From: Myxococcota bacterium
GTDB taxonomy: Bacteria > Myxococcota_A > UBA9042 > DTJE01
Assembly: GCA_017994695.1 (NCBI GenBank)
Contig: JAGOKF010000007.1
Span: 1 to 64,000 of the forward strand
Length of the DNA stretch: 64,000 nt
Direction: 5' to 3'
The position numbers and the translations under genes were made by a program. Positions within the stretch are counted from its first letter, which is position 1; every line of letters begins with the position of its first letter. Under the pieces are notes generated by a model that was given only the letters and a program-made list of their open reading frames with translations, searched no databases and was not told where the DNA came from. Positions 23,009-31,032 of this stretch are shown piece after piece.

Positions 23009-24544
23009 TCACCGGCCGCAGACCTGGACTTCCAGTCGCGGTTCCTTCTTCTGGAGGACGGTGCACCGCTCGTCGCCGCACTCCTCGAAGAGAGCCTGGA
23101 TCAGCGGAGCCACCGCCTGCAGCGTCACGTCCTCCCCGATCAGCAGCAGGCCGATCCCGCTCCGCAGGTGGGCCAGCGCCCCGGCCTGATCCGCGTCGGA
23201 CAGCCCCTCGACCCTGCCCTGCTGGAACGTCCCGGTCCGGAATCCCGAGGTCGTCGCCACGACCGTCGGCCCCACCTGGCCCGGCAGGTCGTCCGAGTCC
23301 GGCGTCTGGCCCAGGGGCAGGCACTTCCAGGCCCCCTGCCCCTCCACCTGCACCTTCCGGGGCGCCACCGGAACCTCCCGGAACTGGAGTTTCCCGAAGG
23401 TGGTCCGGCGGTTCATGCCGTCCATCCGCCGCCGGCCGCCAAACGTGACGTAACGCGGGGGCTCGGACTTCATCGCCTCCACGACCCGGGCCGCGACCCC
23501 CATCGCCGCCTGCTGATCCATCGCCAGCAGCAGGATCTCCAGATTTTCCGGCCCCCGATCCTTCTCGAAGTCCGGCATTCGATCCTTCACCGCCTTCTGG
23601 AAGGAGGCCCACTCCTTCGCCGGGATCAGCCATCCCTTCCGGAAGGACAGGTACTCCCGTTCCTCCCAGGTCAGGCCGCCCTGGCGGACGGTCACCACCA
23701 CGTCCCCGACGAAGGGGGCCTTCGAGACCACCGTCGGCATCACCGGGTCCTCGGGGAAATCCGGGATCTTCGGCAGCCGGGCCTCGATGTCCTGGAGCAG
23801 GGTCTCGAAGACCCGGTTGATGGGCTGGCCCGGGTGGGCCTTCAGGTATTCGCCCACGATGCGCTTCACCTCGACGAGGTAGGGCCGCTCCAGGGCGAAG
23901 TGCAGCGACTCGAAGGGCACCTGGCGGCAGACGTCCAGCGGGCGCTCCACGCACAGCCGGGCCAGGTACTCGCTGACCGCCTCCCCCTTCTCCCGGGGGA
24001 ACGAGAAGGCGACCTGCCAGTGCCGGAAGAAGTAGATCGCCCGGTCGTCCCCGTCCATGTCCTGGGCGCCGTAGAAGGCCTCCAGGTGCAGGAAGGCGTA
24101 ATCGAAGTCCGCCAGCAGCAGCACCAGGGGGTCGTCGGAGGCCTCCTTCACCTTCCGATAGGCCGCCAGGTAGTCCTTGAAGTCGATCTCCTTCTTCCAG
24201 AAGGCGTCCATGGCCTGGAAGAACTCCAGGGGTGCCCGGAAGGTGTCCTCGAGCACGGTGCCCCGGACCTGCACCGCCGCCGCCTCCAGGGGCCGCTTCC
24301 AGTCGTACTGGAAGGTGTCCAGCCTCCACCGCACCAGGGGGCTCCTGGCCTTCTCGAACTTCCGCACGTCCTCGGGGATGGTCCGGGCCATCTGGTCCAG
24401 CCAGCCCTGGAGCACTTGGTCCACCTCGGCCTGGATGGCCTTCTTCTGGGCCTCCAGGGCGGTCTTCTGCCGCTCCTGGCTCCCCCCACCGCCCCGGCAT
24501 GCCACCAGCACCAACACCATCGCCAGCCACCAGACCCTTCGCAT
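23009..24544 (-). CDS. Unknown lipoprotein, 511 residues
   Basis: Not recognised. The start chosen (MRRVWW) gives a signal with lipobox LVLVAC. A Gly/Ser patch and a charged coiled-coil-like helix (ERQKTALEAQKKAIQAEVD) follow. The body is mixed helix and strand with many aromatic residues. It ends in a region with a paired Cys (EECGDERC) and a final Cys. No catalytic signature was seen. The downstream lipoprotein follows 49 bases later. Homology search against Myxococcota lipoproteins would be decisive. The frame also extends upstream, but that extension has no signal features. Confidence 0.78.
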   Translation of the reverse strand: MRRVWWLAMVLVLVACRGGGGSQERQKTALEAQKKAIQAEVDQVLQGWLDQMARTIPEDVRKFEKARSPLVRWRLDTFQYDWKRPLEAAAVQVRGTVLEDTFRAPLEFFQAMDAFWKKEIDFKDYLAAYRKVKEASDDPLVLLLADFDYAFLHLEAFYGAQDMDGDDRAIYFFRHWQVAFSFPREKGEAVSEYLARLCVERPLDVCRQVPFESLHFALERPYLVEVKRIVGEYLKAHPGQPINRVFETLLQDIEARLPKIPDFPEDPVMPTVVSKAPFVGDVVVTVRQGGLTWEEREYLSFRKGWLIPAKEWASFQKAVKDRMPDFEKDRGPENLEILLLAMDQQAAMGVAARVVEAMKSEPPRYVTFGGRRRMDGMNRRTTFGKLQFREVPVAPRKVQVEGQGAWKCLPLGQTPDSDDLPGQVGPTVVATTSGFRTGTFQQGRVEGLSDADQAGALAHLRSGIGLLLIGEDVTLQAVAPLIQALFEECGDERCTVLQKKEPRLEVQVCGR

Positions 24545-24657
24545 CCCTTTCCTCCCTCCGGCCCTCGGGCCGGCCCCCGGTCGCGGAATGGCCAATGATA
24601 CGGGCACCCTGCCGTTTCGCAAAGCCCCCTGACGGTCCCGGTCCACCCGCAATGCGC

Positions 24658-24687
24658 TTGCTATTTCGATTTATTTACTGTTATATT
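24658..24687 (+). promoter_or_regulatory. Promoter in a short AT-rich island
   Basis: TTGCTA (24658-24663) and TATATT (24682-24687) are 18 bases apart, about 50 bases before the DUF4395 gene. The surrounding 40 bases (24655-24695) are strikingly AT-rich for this genome, and may serve the divergent lipoprotein gene too. Confidence 0.55.
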
Positions 24688-24735
24688 GACATGTGCCGAG
24701 GGACAGGCCCCCGGCTCTGCCTCGAGGAGGATCCC

Positions 24736-25227
24736 ATGTCGCCGTTCCGGTTCCCCCGGCAGGTGCCCCACCGGATCCCCAGGCTGGTCGCGGCCCAGGT
24801 TGTGATCCTGGGCGCCCTGCCGCCCCTGGTGGACCATTCCTGGCCCCTGGGCATCCTGGTGCTGGACTTCGCCCTCCGGGCCCTCATCGCGCCGCGCCTG
24901 AGCCCCCTGGCCCGGGTGGCCCGGTTCGTCGGCGCCCGGATCCCCGGCGGCCCGGGAACTCCCATCGCCTATGCCCCGAAGCGCTTCGCGGCGACGGTGG
25001 GCCTGGTGTTCTTCAGCGCCGCCTGGGTGCTGCACCTGTTCCCGGAAACGCGGCTCCTCGGGCAGGCCGTCGCGGCCGTGGTGGTCCTGCTGGCCTCCCT
25101 GGAGGCGCTCTTCGGCTTCTGCGTGGGATGCCGGATCCACGGGGAACTGGTCCGGGCCGGCCTGCTGCGGGAACCCCCGTGCCCCACCTGCGAGGTTCCC
25201 CGACGGTCCCCTCGATCCACGTTCTGA
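24736..25227 (+). CDS. DUF4395 family membrane protein
   Basis: A 163-residue inner-membrane protein. It starts after CGAGGAGG with a short polar N-terminus. Two membrane segments follow (VVILGALPPLVDHSWPL and ILVLDFALRALI), then an RFAATVGLVFF segment and a pair of helices ending in GFCVGCRIHG. That paired-Cys ending, with IAPRLSPLARV and AYAPKRFAA, is the DUF4395 pattern. Members often sit near thioredoxin- or rhodanese-type genes, which is not the case here. A redox or sulfur role for the CxxC is possible. The C-terminal tail has a further CPTC pair. Confidence 0.82.
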   Translation: MSPFRFPRQVPHRIPRLVAAQVVILGALPPLVDHSWPLGILVLDFALRALIAPRLSPLARVARFVGARIPGGPGTPIAYAPKRFAATVGLVFFSAAWVLHLFPETRLLGQAVAAVVVLLASLEALFGFCVGCRIHGELVRAGLLREPPCPTCEVPRRSPRSTF

Positions 25228-25265
25228 ACCTCGCCGGCCCCTCCCCGGAACCCCCGGCGGGAGGT
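25228..25265. terminator. Imperfect hairpin between convergent genes
   Basis: ACCTCGCCGG (25228-25237) can pair with 25254-25265, with a two-base bulge. It sits right after the DUF4395 stop and just before the end of the convergent endopeptidase gene. No T-run is present. Confidence 0.35.
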
Positions 25266-25268
25266 CCG

Positions 25269-26102
25269 TCAATCCTGGCAGTGCAGCTCGGTCTTCGGAC
25301 AGCGGTAGCGGACGTGGAGGTGGGTCAGGTGCTCGGTGTCGGGCTGGATCACGCCGTTCTGGAAGAACCGCAGGTACTTCCGCAGGGCGGGAACCTTCCG
25401 GGCATGGGCCTTCAGGGTCTCGGCCACCGTGCCCGACAGAAAGACGAACTTCACCAGGGGGTTGTCCAGCAGGCATCCCAGGACCGCCCACTGGGCCTTC
25501 GCGTTCAGGTTCGCGGCGGTGGCCTGGCGGTCGAAGACCCCCCGGCCCTGAGGCGGTCGCACCAGGTAGCCGAGGTCCACGTCCCGCCCGCTCTGGTGCG
25601 AGAGGTGGTTGCCCAGGTGTCCCCCGTCCTTCGCCGAGAGGTCCCCGAGGTTGACCGGCGGGCACTCGCCCTTGCGCCCGGCGGGACACCGGCTCCGGTA
25701 GCAGGCCATCGCCTTGCGCACGGCGGCCACCGTGGCGGGAGTCCCCCAGGTGGCGCTGCGGTGGGGACTCAGGACGAACCCCGTGCCCTGCCGGTCGCCG
25801 TCGGGATCGATGCTCCGGGCCTTCTGCAGTTTCCCCCGGTTCGGGGACCCGATCGACGACCCCCGGAGAACCGGCATGCAGTACCGGAGGTTCTGCCCCG
25901 GCCGCACCTGGTTCGATCGCAGGCGGTTCCAGCGTCGCAGGTCTTCCGCCTTCGCCTGGACCCGCCGGGCGACCGCCTCCAGGTCCTCGCCCTTCCGCAC
26001 GTGGGTCTGGCGGGGACTGGTCCCGGCGGGACAGCGCTGGGCGACGGCCGCCGACGGGAACAGCGCGACCACCAGGGCCGCCAGCAGCGCCCCTCTCGCC
26101 AT
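25269..26102 (-). CDS. LysM domain fused to M74 (MepA-like) murein endopeptidase
   Basis: A 277-residue secreted protein with a signal peptide (about 1-21). A LysM peptidoglycan-binding domain follows (about 33-73: THVRKGEDLEAVARR, then NRLRSNQVRPGQNL). The penicillin-insensitive murein endopeptidase domain comes next. HLSHQSGRDVDLGY gives zinc ligands H169 and D176, and HLHVRYRCP near the C-terminus gives the third His, as in E. coli MepA. The enzyme should cut D-Ala-mDAP cross-links in the periplasm. E. coli MepA has no LysM domain. Several Cys pairs (RSRCP, GECPP, RYRCP, LHCQD) suggest disulfides. Starts after GGAGGCGGAGGG and lies 14 bases behind the next upstream gene. Confidence 0.88.
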   Translation of the reverse strand: MARGALLAALVVALFPSAAVAQRCPAGTSPRQTHVRKGEDLEAVARRVQAKAEDLRRWNRLRSNQVRPGQNLRYCMPVLRGSSIGSPNRGKLQKARSIDPDGDRQGTGFVLSPHRSATWGTPATVAAVRKAMACYRSRCPAGRKGECPPVNLGDLSAKDGGHLGNHLSHQSGRDVDLGYLVRPPQGRGVFDRQATAANLNAKAQWAVLGCLLDNPLVKFVFLSGTVAETLKAHARKVPALRKYLRFFQNGVIQPDTEHLTHLHVRYRCPKTELHCQD

Positions 26103-26116
26103 CCCTCCGCCTCCTT

Positions 26117-26941
26117 TCACGGCCCCCGTTCCCCCTCGGGGTCCTGGAACAGCACGTGGACCCGCTGCATCGCGCCTCCCAGGACCTGGACCCGGAACCT
26201 CTGGACCCTGCCCGACCGCCCGGTGGCGACCACCTGGTGATCCCCCTCGACCACTTCGAGGGACTCGGCCGGAATCGGCACCCGATCCCAGCCGTCGATC
26301 ACCATTTCCCCCTCTTCCGATGCGGTGACGGTGAGATACCCGATCCGGCCGGCAGGGACGTAGAGATCCCGCATCGGCAGCGGATCGACGATTCGCCGGA
26401 CCACGTCGGGAAGGGCCGTCACGACCCGGAGTGCCCGGGGCACCCGGTGCAGCGTCCCCTGGGTCACGATCCAGCGGCTCATCTGCCGTCCCCAGGCCGT
26501 CCAGACCTCGTAGCGGGTCTCTCCCGGGGACCGGGCGTGGTCCTTGGCCCGCCCGGCCGTCGCCCCCCGGGGCACCCCCTCGACGGACCACGCGCCGGAT
26601 CGCACCAGGGACTCGATCAGGTCCCGGGCCTCGCTCCCCTGCAGCAGCCGCACCCGCTCCCGCTGCCCCGTGCGGCAGAGGGACTCCTTCACCAGGGAGA
26701 CCACCACCGTCTCCCCCCGCACCGTGACGTCCCAGACGACGCTGGTGAAGGGGGACAGCCCTCCGTCGATCGCGACCCGCAGGAAGGAACCGTCGGGGGG
26801 CAGGGAGGGCGAATCCTCCGCCAGGGCCGGCAACGTGGGGCCCCAGGCCACCAGGGAGGCGATCCAGGCGGCCCGGAGGCCGGATCGCCCTGCTGGGGTC
26901 CTCCCCGTCCCCGTCCGATGCCGTGCTAGAATGCCTTCCAT
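26117..26941 (-). CDS. Exported hypothetical protein with PEGA-like C-terminus
   Basis: Length 274 residues. The only in-frame start gives a long basic n-region and a hydrophobic core (AAWIASLVAWGPTLPALA), then mature protein from about residue 43. The C-terminal 80 residues (VPAGRIGYLTVTAS, MVIDGWDRVPIP, VVEGDHQVVATG) look like a PEGA-type surface-layer beta domain. The middle is unrecognised. It is probably co-transcribed with the endopeptidase gene behind it. Its start codon overlaps the divergent gene's start codon by two bases. The Shine-Dalgarno (GAGGAGG) is some 13 bases upstream, inside that divergent gene. Confidence 0.65.
   Translation of the reverse strand: MEGILARHRTGTGRTPAGRSGLRAAWIASLVAWGPTLPALAEDSPSLPPDGSFLRVAIDGGLSPFTSVVWDVTVRGETVVVSLVKESLCRTGQRERVRLLQGSEARDLIESLVRSGAWSVEGVPRGATAGRAKDHARSPGETRYEVWTAWGRQMSRWIVTQGTLHRVPRALRVVTALPDVVRRIVDPLPMRDLYVPAGRIGYLTVTASEEGEMVIDGWDRVPIPAESLEVVEGDHQVVATGRSGRVQRFRVQVLGGAMQRVHVLFQDPEGERGP
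26924..26932 (+). promoter_or_regulatory. Extended -10 promoter directing a probable leaderless transcript
   Basis: TGC-TAGAAT ends only seven bases before the ATG at 26940. Transcription would therefore begin at or next to the start codon. No Shine-Dalgarno lies between them. Confidence 0.5.
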
Positions 26942-27473
26942 GCGCGGGACCTGCCTCCTCGTCGCCCTCGTGACCCTCAGCCCGGCGGGGACTCTATCAC
27001 GGCCGGCGCCGGCCCGGGAATGCGAGGCCCTGCCCCTTCCGGCCAGGCCGGAGGTGGAAGACTACCTTCGGACCGGGTCCTACCGCCAGGGCTTCACGGC
27101 CCTGGTCCAGGGCCGGGAGCCGGAGGCCCTCCGGTCCCTGGAGATCGCCTGGCAGCAGGTCCGGCAGATGCTCCAGCCCTTCGCGGGCGACTCGTGCCGG
27201 GAACAGGCCCTCCGGGAGGCCCTGCGACAGGCGGTGTTCACCTCCCCTCCCCTGGCGGTCCCCGGGGAGGACCGCTTCCGGCCCCCGCCGGTGGTGGTCC
27301 GGGCCATCGGGGCGCTCCGGTGCCGGTCGGGCGACCTCCCGGGAGCGGCCCTCTGGATGCTGGAACAGGGGGACCCGGCGGACCCGGCCCTGCGGTCGGT
27401 CACGGCGTCCTGGCTCGAGGCGGCGGGGTTCGGGGACGCCGCCCGGGCCCTCTCGGGAGGCGGAGCACCTTGA
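26940..27473 (+). CDS. Exported helical protein, 177 residues
   Basis: Not recognised as a named family. It has a signal peptide (MRGTCLLVALVTLSPAGTLS), then a mature domain of about 150 residues. The mature part looks like two or three helical hairpins of TPR type (FTALVQGREPEALRSLEIAWQQ; GDLPGAALWMLEQGD; DPALRSVTASWLEAAG). It may be a small periplasmic TPR-like adaptor. There is no ribosome-binding site, and an extended -10 lies just upstream. The next gene starts inside its stop codon. Confidence 0.7.
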   Translation: MRGTCLLVALVTLSPAGTLSRPAPARECEALPLPARPEVEDYLRTGSYRQGFTALVQGREPEALRSLEIAWQQVRQMLQPFAGDSCREQALREALRQAVFTSPPLAVPGEDRFRPPPVVVRAIGALRCRSGDLPGAALWMLEQGDPADPALRSVTASWLEAAGFGDAARALSGGGAP

Positions 27474-27697
27474 AGGCCCACGTCACCCCCACCACGGCCA
27501 CTCCCGAAGACCTCCGGCGGTTCCGGGAGGAGTCGGAACGGTTCGACCTCCGCTGGACCTGCCGGGACTGCGCCCACCTGGTGCCCTCGACGCAGCGCTG
27601 CAGCATGGAGTACCCCAACGCCCGGCTGGTCCGCCCCGAGGGCTACCTGGACCCCGAGGGCCACTACCTCTTCTGCAAGTACTTTGAACTGTCCTGA
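27470..27697 (+). CDS. Small four-cysteine protein, 75 residues
   Basis: Starts at a TTG whose last two bases lie in the TGA of the preceding gene, after GGGAGGCGGAG, so it is probably translated by coupling. It has CRDCAHL, a third Cys 10 residues on (TQRCSMEYP) and a fourth near the end (LFCKYFEL). The spacing CxxC...C...C fits a small zinc or Fe-S site. No family name is claimed. It precedes an ATP-grasp gene by 15 bases and may be its partner. Confidence 0.7.
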   Translation: MKAHVTPTTATPEDLRRFREESERFDLRWTCRDCAHLVPSTQRCSMEYPNARLVRPEGYLDPEGHYLFCKYFELS

Positions 27698-27712
27698 TCC
27701 CGGGAGGTTCCC

Positions 27713-28792
27713 GTGGCGACCACCCCGAAACGCGTGCTGGTCCCCGCCGCCGGCGGCCCCGGAGCGGTCAACCTGACCCGGGGGCTGCTCCAGGCCCCGG
27801 AGCCCGTCTTCACGGTGGGCTGCGATGCCAGCCCCTTCTTCGTCCACCTGGCCCTGACCCACGAGAAGGCCCGGGTGCCCAGGAGCCGGGAGGAGGAACC
27901 CTACCTCGACGCGGTCTGCGACCTGATCCGGCGTTTCTCCCTGAACTTCGTGTTCCCGAACTCCTCCCTGGAGATGGAGGTCCTCACCCGCCACCGGAAG
28001 CGCATCGAGGAGGCGGGGGCCCGGATGTACGTCCCGTCCCTGGAAACCCAGCAGCGGGCCGCCAGCAAGTGGGAGACCTGGAAGTGCTGGGCCGCGGCGG
28101 GAATCCCGGTGCCGAAGACGCTGCCCATCGAGACCGACCGGGACATCGATCGGGCCTTCGACGAGATCCCGACGAGGCCCATCTGGTTCCGGGGTTCGGG
28201 GATCCCGGGGCGGGGCATCGGCGGCGCCGCGCTGCCCTGCCGGCACCCCGTCGAGGCCCGGGGGTGGATCTCCTTCTACCAGGGGATGGGCCACTTCATC
28301 GCCTCCGAGTTCCTCCCGGGAGAGAACCTGACCTGGCTCGGCATCTTCCATCACGGACGGCTGGTCACCAGCCAGGGGCGCCAGCGGGACGCCTACGTGA
28401 TCCCCCACGTGAGCCCGTCGGGGATCACCGGCGCGCCGTCGATCAGCCACACCGTGCACCGGGAGGACCTGAACGACCTGGGGCACCGGTGCGTGCTGGC
28501 GCTGGACCCGGCATTCCACGGCGCCGCCTTCGTGGACGTCAAGGCCGCGGGGGACGGAAGCCTGCGCCCGACGGAGGTCAACGCCGGCCGTCTGGGGACC
28601 ACCCACCATTTCTACACGGCCGCGGGGGCCCATTTCCCCTGGTGGATCCTCCGGCTGGCCTTCGAGGAGCCCCTGCCGGACCTGCCGAAATACGACGTGC
28701 TGCCCGCGGACCTCTACTGGATCCGGACGCTGGACGCGGGGCCGGTGCTGCGGCGCCGGGACGAACTGGACCTGCCGCCCGAGGGGACCTGA
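27713..28792 (+). CDS. ATP-grasp domain protein
   Basis: Length 359 residues, GTG start after CGGGAGG. The N-terminus is a Rossmann-like preATP-grasp fold (VLVPAAGGPGAVNLTRGL) of the kind found in carbamoyl-phosphate synthase-like ATP-grasp proteins. The ATP-grasp region covers about 115-320: SKWETWKCWAAAGIPVP, then IWFRGSGIPGRGIGGAAL and GAAFVDVKA with EVNAGR. The Asp/Glu-Asn pair is the usual Mg-ATP site. Such enzymes ligate a carboxylate to an amine or thiol. The substrate is unknown. The preceding small Cys protein might be a carrier or partner, but this is speculation. Confidence 0.85.
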   Translation: MATTPKRVLVPAAGGPGAVNLTRGLLQAPEPVFTVGCDASPFFVHLALTHEKARVPRSREEEPYLDAVCDLIRRFSLNFVFPNSSLEMEVLTRHRKRIEEAGARMYVPSLETQQRAASKWETWKCWAAAGIPVPKTLPIETDRDIDRAFDEIPTRPIWFRGSGIPGRGIGGAALPCRHPVEARGWISFYQGMGHFIASEFLPGENLTWLGIFHHGRLVTSQGRQRDAYVIPHVSPSGITGAPSISHTVHREDLNDLGHRCVLALDPAFHGAAFVDVKAAGDGSLRPTEVNAGRLGTTHHFYTAAGAHFPWWILRLAFEEPLPDLPKYDVLPADLYWIRTLDAGPVLRRRDELDLPPEGT

Positions 28793-28823
28793 AGCGCCCG
28801 GAAACCGCCAGGGCCGCCGGGAC

Positions 28824-30344
28824 TCACTCCTGACCCTCTCCCGCCGGAGGCGGCGACGGGGGAGGTGCCTCCCCTGCGGGTCCCGGGGCCTCGTCCTCCT
28901 CGCCTGCCGGAACCATGCCCCGGATGCGGGCCCGGCCGAGGATCACGGGCTTCAGGGCCCCGGCCTCCCGGACCGCCGAGGCGGCGGCGGCCTCCGCCGA
29001 GGGAACGCCCATCGGGCCCGACGGCGCCTCGATCGGCGGGGTCCGGGCGGCCTCGGGAGCCGGTGGCGTGGCAATCACCGGCTCGACCCGGGGAGGCGGG
29101 GCCACCGGCGCCGGCGACGCCCCGGGAGGCACCGGGGAGGGCGGAGGCGGCGGGCTCGCCGGGGACGCCTCCCGGCCCGCCGCGGGGCCCTGGGGGGGCC
29201 TGGAGCCGGCGGCGGGAGCACTTTCGGAGGGCTTCTCCTGGGCCTTCTCGGGGGGCTTGAAGTCGCCTCCCCGGACGATGGGGCGCTTGGGGATGCAGGC
29301 GGGGCGTCCCAGGGTCCCCGTGCACAGGACCCCCCAGTAGCTGCCCGACTGGGCGGCCTTCCACTTCGGGTCCATGTTCAGCAGCGTGCGCAGGAACCGG
29401 TTCGGCGTCGAGGGCTCCCCGGTCCCCTCCCGGACCGTCCGGTCGAAGAAGGCGTCGGACAGGCTGAAGGCGATCTCCGCCTGCAACTGCCCTTCCCGGA
29501 GGGGCTTCCCGGGGGCCAGGCGCACCAGGGAGTGCCCCTCGAAGAGGGCCTTCACGTCCTCCCCGTCCAGTTCGGCCTTCTCGACGTGGATCACGGTCCC
29601 GTCGGTCCCCGGCGCCCCCTTCTTGTCGCCCTTGAAGGCCGGGATGTTCTGGCGGCGGTCCAGGTTGATCACCACCTCCAGGGTCCCCAGGGACGCGTCG
29701 CTGAGGGCCACGCTCCCCTGGGTCGCGCTGCGGAGCACCGGCCGGAGGGCCCGGAGCCCCTCGGCCCGGACCTCCAGGCGTCCCTGGCTCTCGGCCCAGC
29801 CGCCCTTCTGGTCGTAGGTCAGCGCCCCCTTCAGGTCCTTCACGATCCCGGCCATCCGCACCCCGAAGATCGGCAGCGTCGAGGGCAGCGGGAAATCCCG
29901 GGCCCCCTCGATCGCCACCCGGACCTGTCCGGAGGTCCTCACCACCTGGATCGGCCCCAGGTGGCCGTCGCCGTTCCGGACCACCACCCCCACCTTCAGG
30001 GTGCCGAACATCGCCCGGAAGATCCCGAAGGAGACGTCGACCCGGTCCAGGGCCAGCGACCGGGGGGTCTCGACCACGGTCCCGTCGGGAAGCGTGTCCC
30101 TCTGGGGCGGCAGGTCCACCCGGACCCCCTGGAGGACGATGCCGCCCAGGGGCCGCAGGGACACCTCCTCGATCCGCGTCGGATACCCCCGGGCCGAGGC
30201 CTGTCCCTCCAGCCACCGCTTCAGTCGCGCCGCCGGGAAACTGACGGTCAGCACCACCAGGAACACCGCGACCGCAAAGGCCACGAAGCCGGAAATCCTC
30301 AGTCCCTTCAACACCGCCGGCCGCCTGATCCACTCTGAGACCAT
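28824..30344 (-). CDS. gspN: Type II secretion system protein GspN with Pro-rich tail
   Basis: Length 506 residues. Residues 16-38 form a membrane anchor (ISGFVAFAVAVFLVVLTVSF). A periplasmic domain to about 350 matches the GspN pattern of deltaproteobacterial systems: anchored, beta-rich, with SLRPLGGIVLQGVRVDLPP. A proline/alanine-rich low-complexity tail of about 150 residues follows, much longer than usual for GspN. Its position at the end of gspC-N supports the name. The family contributes to the inner-membrane assembly, but its exact job is unclear. Starts after GAGGAGGGATC. Confidence 0.85.
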   Translation of the reverse strand: MVSEWIRRPAVLKGLRISGFVAFAVAVFLVVLTVSFPAARLKRWLEGQASARGYPTRIEEVSLRPLGGIVLQGVRVDLPPQRDTLPDGTVVETPRSLALDRVDVSFGIFRAMFGTLKVGVVVRNGDGHLGPIQVVRTSGQVRVAIEGARDFPLPSTLPIFGVRMAGIVKDLKGALTYDQKGGWAESQGRLEVRAEGLRALRPVLRSATQGSVALSDASLGTLEVVINLDRRQNIPAFKGDKKGAPGTDGTVIHVEKAELDGEDVKALFEGHSLVRLAPGKPLREGQLQAEIAFSLSDAFFDRTVREGTGEPSTPNRFLRTLLNMDPKWKAAQSGSYWGVLCTGTLGRPACIPKRPIVRGGDFKPPEKAQEKPSESAPAAGSRPPQGPAAGREASPASPPPPPSPVPPGASPAPVAPPPRVEPVIATPPAPEAARTPPIEAPSGPMGVPSAEAAAASAVREAGALKPVILGRARIRGMVPAGEEDEAPGPAGEAPPPSPPPAGEGQE

Positions 30345-30360
30345 GATCCCTCCTCGGCCG

Positions 30361-31023
30361 TCAGGGCCCCGCCGGGGTCTCCGTCCCCTGGTACTGGTAG
30401 GTCACCACGCTGCACTGGGCCCGGACGTGGGACAGGTCGTTGAACTTCCGCGTCATCTCCAGTTTCGTCACGAAGATCAGTTCCTTCGACCGCTCGACCT
30501 GGTCCAGGAAGACCAGCAGGTCCGCCAGCGGCACCTCCTTGAAATCGAAGGACTGTTCGATCTCCACCAGGCCGCCGGTCTCCTTGCCCTTCCCCTTGGG
30601 GGGAGCCTTCTTCCGGGCGCCGCGGCCGGGCTCGATGGGCGTCTCGCTGGTCTTCCCCTCGAAGGTGACGATGTCCGCCAGCGTCCCCCCCATCGCCCCG
30701 GGGACCTCCCCGGTGATCTCCTGCTTCTTCAGCAGTTCGTTGACCATCGACCGTGCCGTGGACCGGTTGTTGCGGATCGCCTCCTCCATCTGCCGCTTCC
30801 GCTCGCTCAGGTCGCGGTACGTCGGCGCCAGCGCCCGCATCTCCGCCAGGGCCGCCCGCTCCCGGTCGAGTTCCTCCTGGAGGGAGGAGAAGAAGGCGGT
30901 GATCCCGACGGCCACGCCCCCGACCAGGACCAGCCCCAGGGCCACCGCGAGGACCCCGAAGAGCCGCCGCTCCCGGGAGGTCATCCGCCCGAGCATCCCC
31001 TCGATGTTGTCGCTCCAAGACAT
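30361..31023 (-). CDS. gspM: Type II secretion system protein GspM
   Basis: Length 220 residues. A short cytoplasmic N-terminus with MTSRERRLFG precedes one membrane segment (LAVALGLVLVGGVAVGITAFF). A periplasmic coiled-coil (EELDRERAALAEMRALAPTYRDL) and a small ferredoxin-like fold follow. This is the GspM/PilO topology. It partners GspL in the inner-membrane platform. The gene lies between gspL and gspN with short gaps and starts after GAGGGGGAGTC. Confidence 0.9.
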   Translation of the reverse strand: MSWSDNIEGMLGRMTSRERRLFGVLAVALGLVLVGGVAVGITAFFSSLQEELDRERAALAEMRALAPTYRDLSERKRQMEEAIRNNRSTARSMVNELLKKQEITGEVPGAMGGTLADIVTFEGKTSETPIEPGRGARKKAPPKGKGKETGGLVEIEQSFDFKEVPLADLLVFLDQVERSKELIFVTKLEMTRKFNDLSHVRAQCSVVTYQYQGTETPAGP

Positions 31024-31032
31024 GACTCCCCC

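Noticed and set aside
24686-24691. A TTGACA box before the DUF4395 gene
   Set aside because: The bases 17 downstream are GC-only; the TTGCTA/TATATT pair is better.
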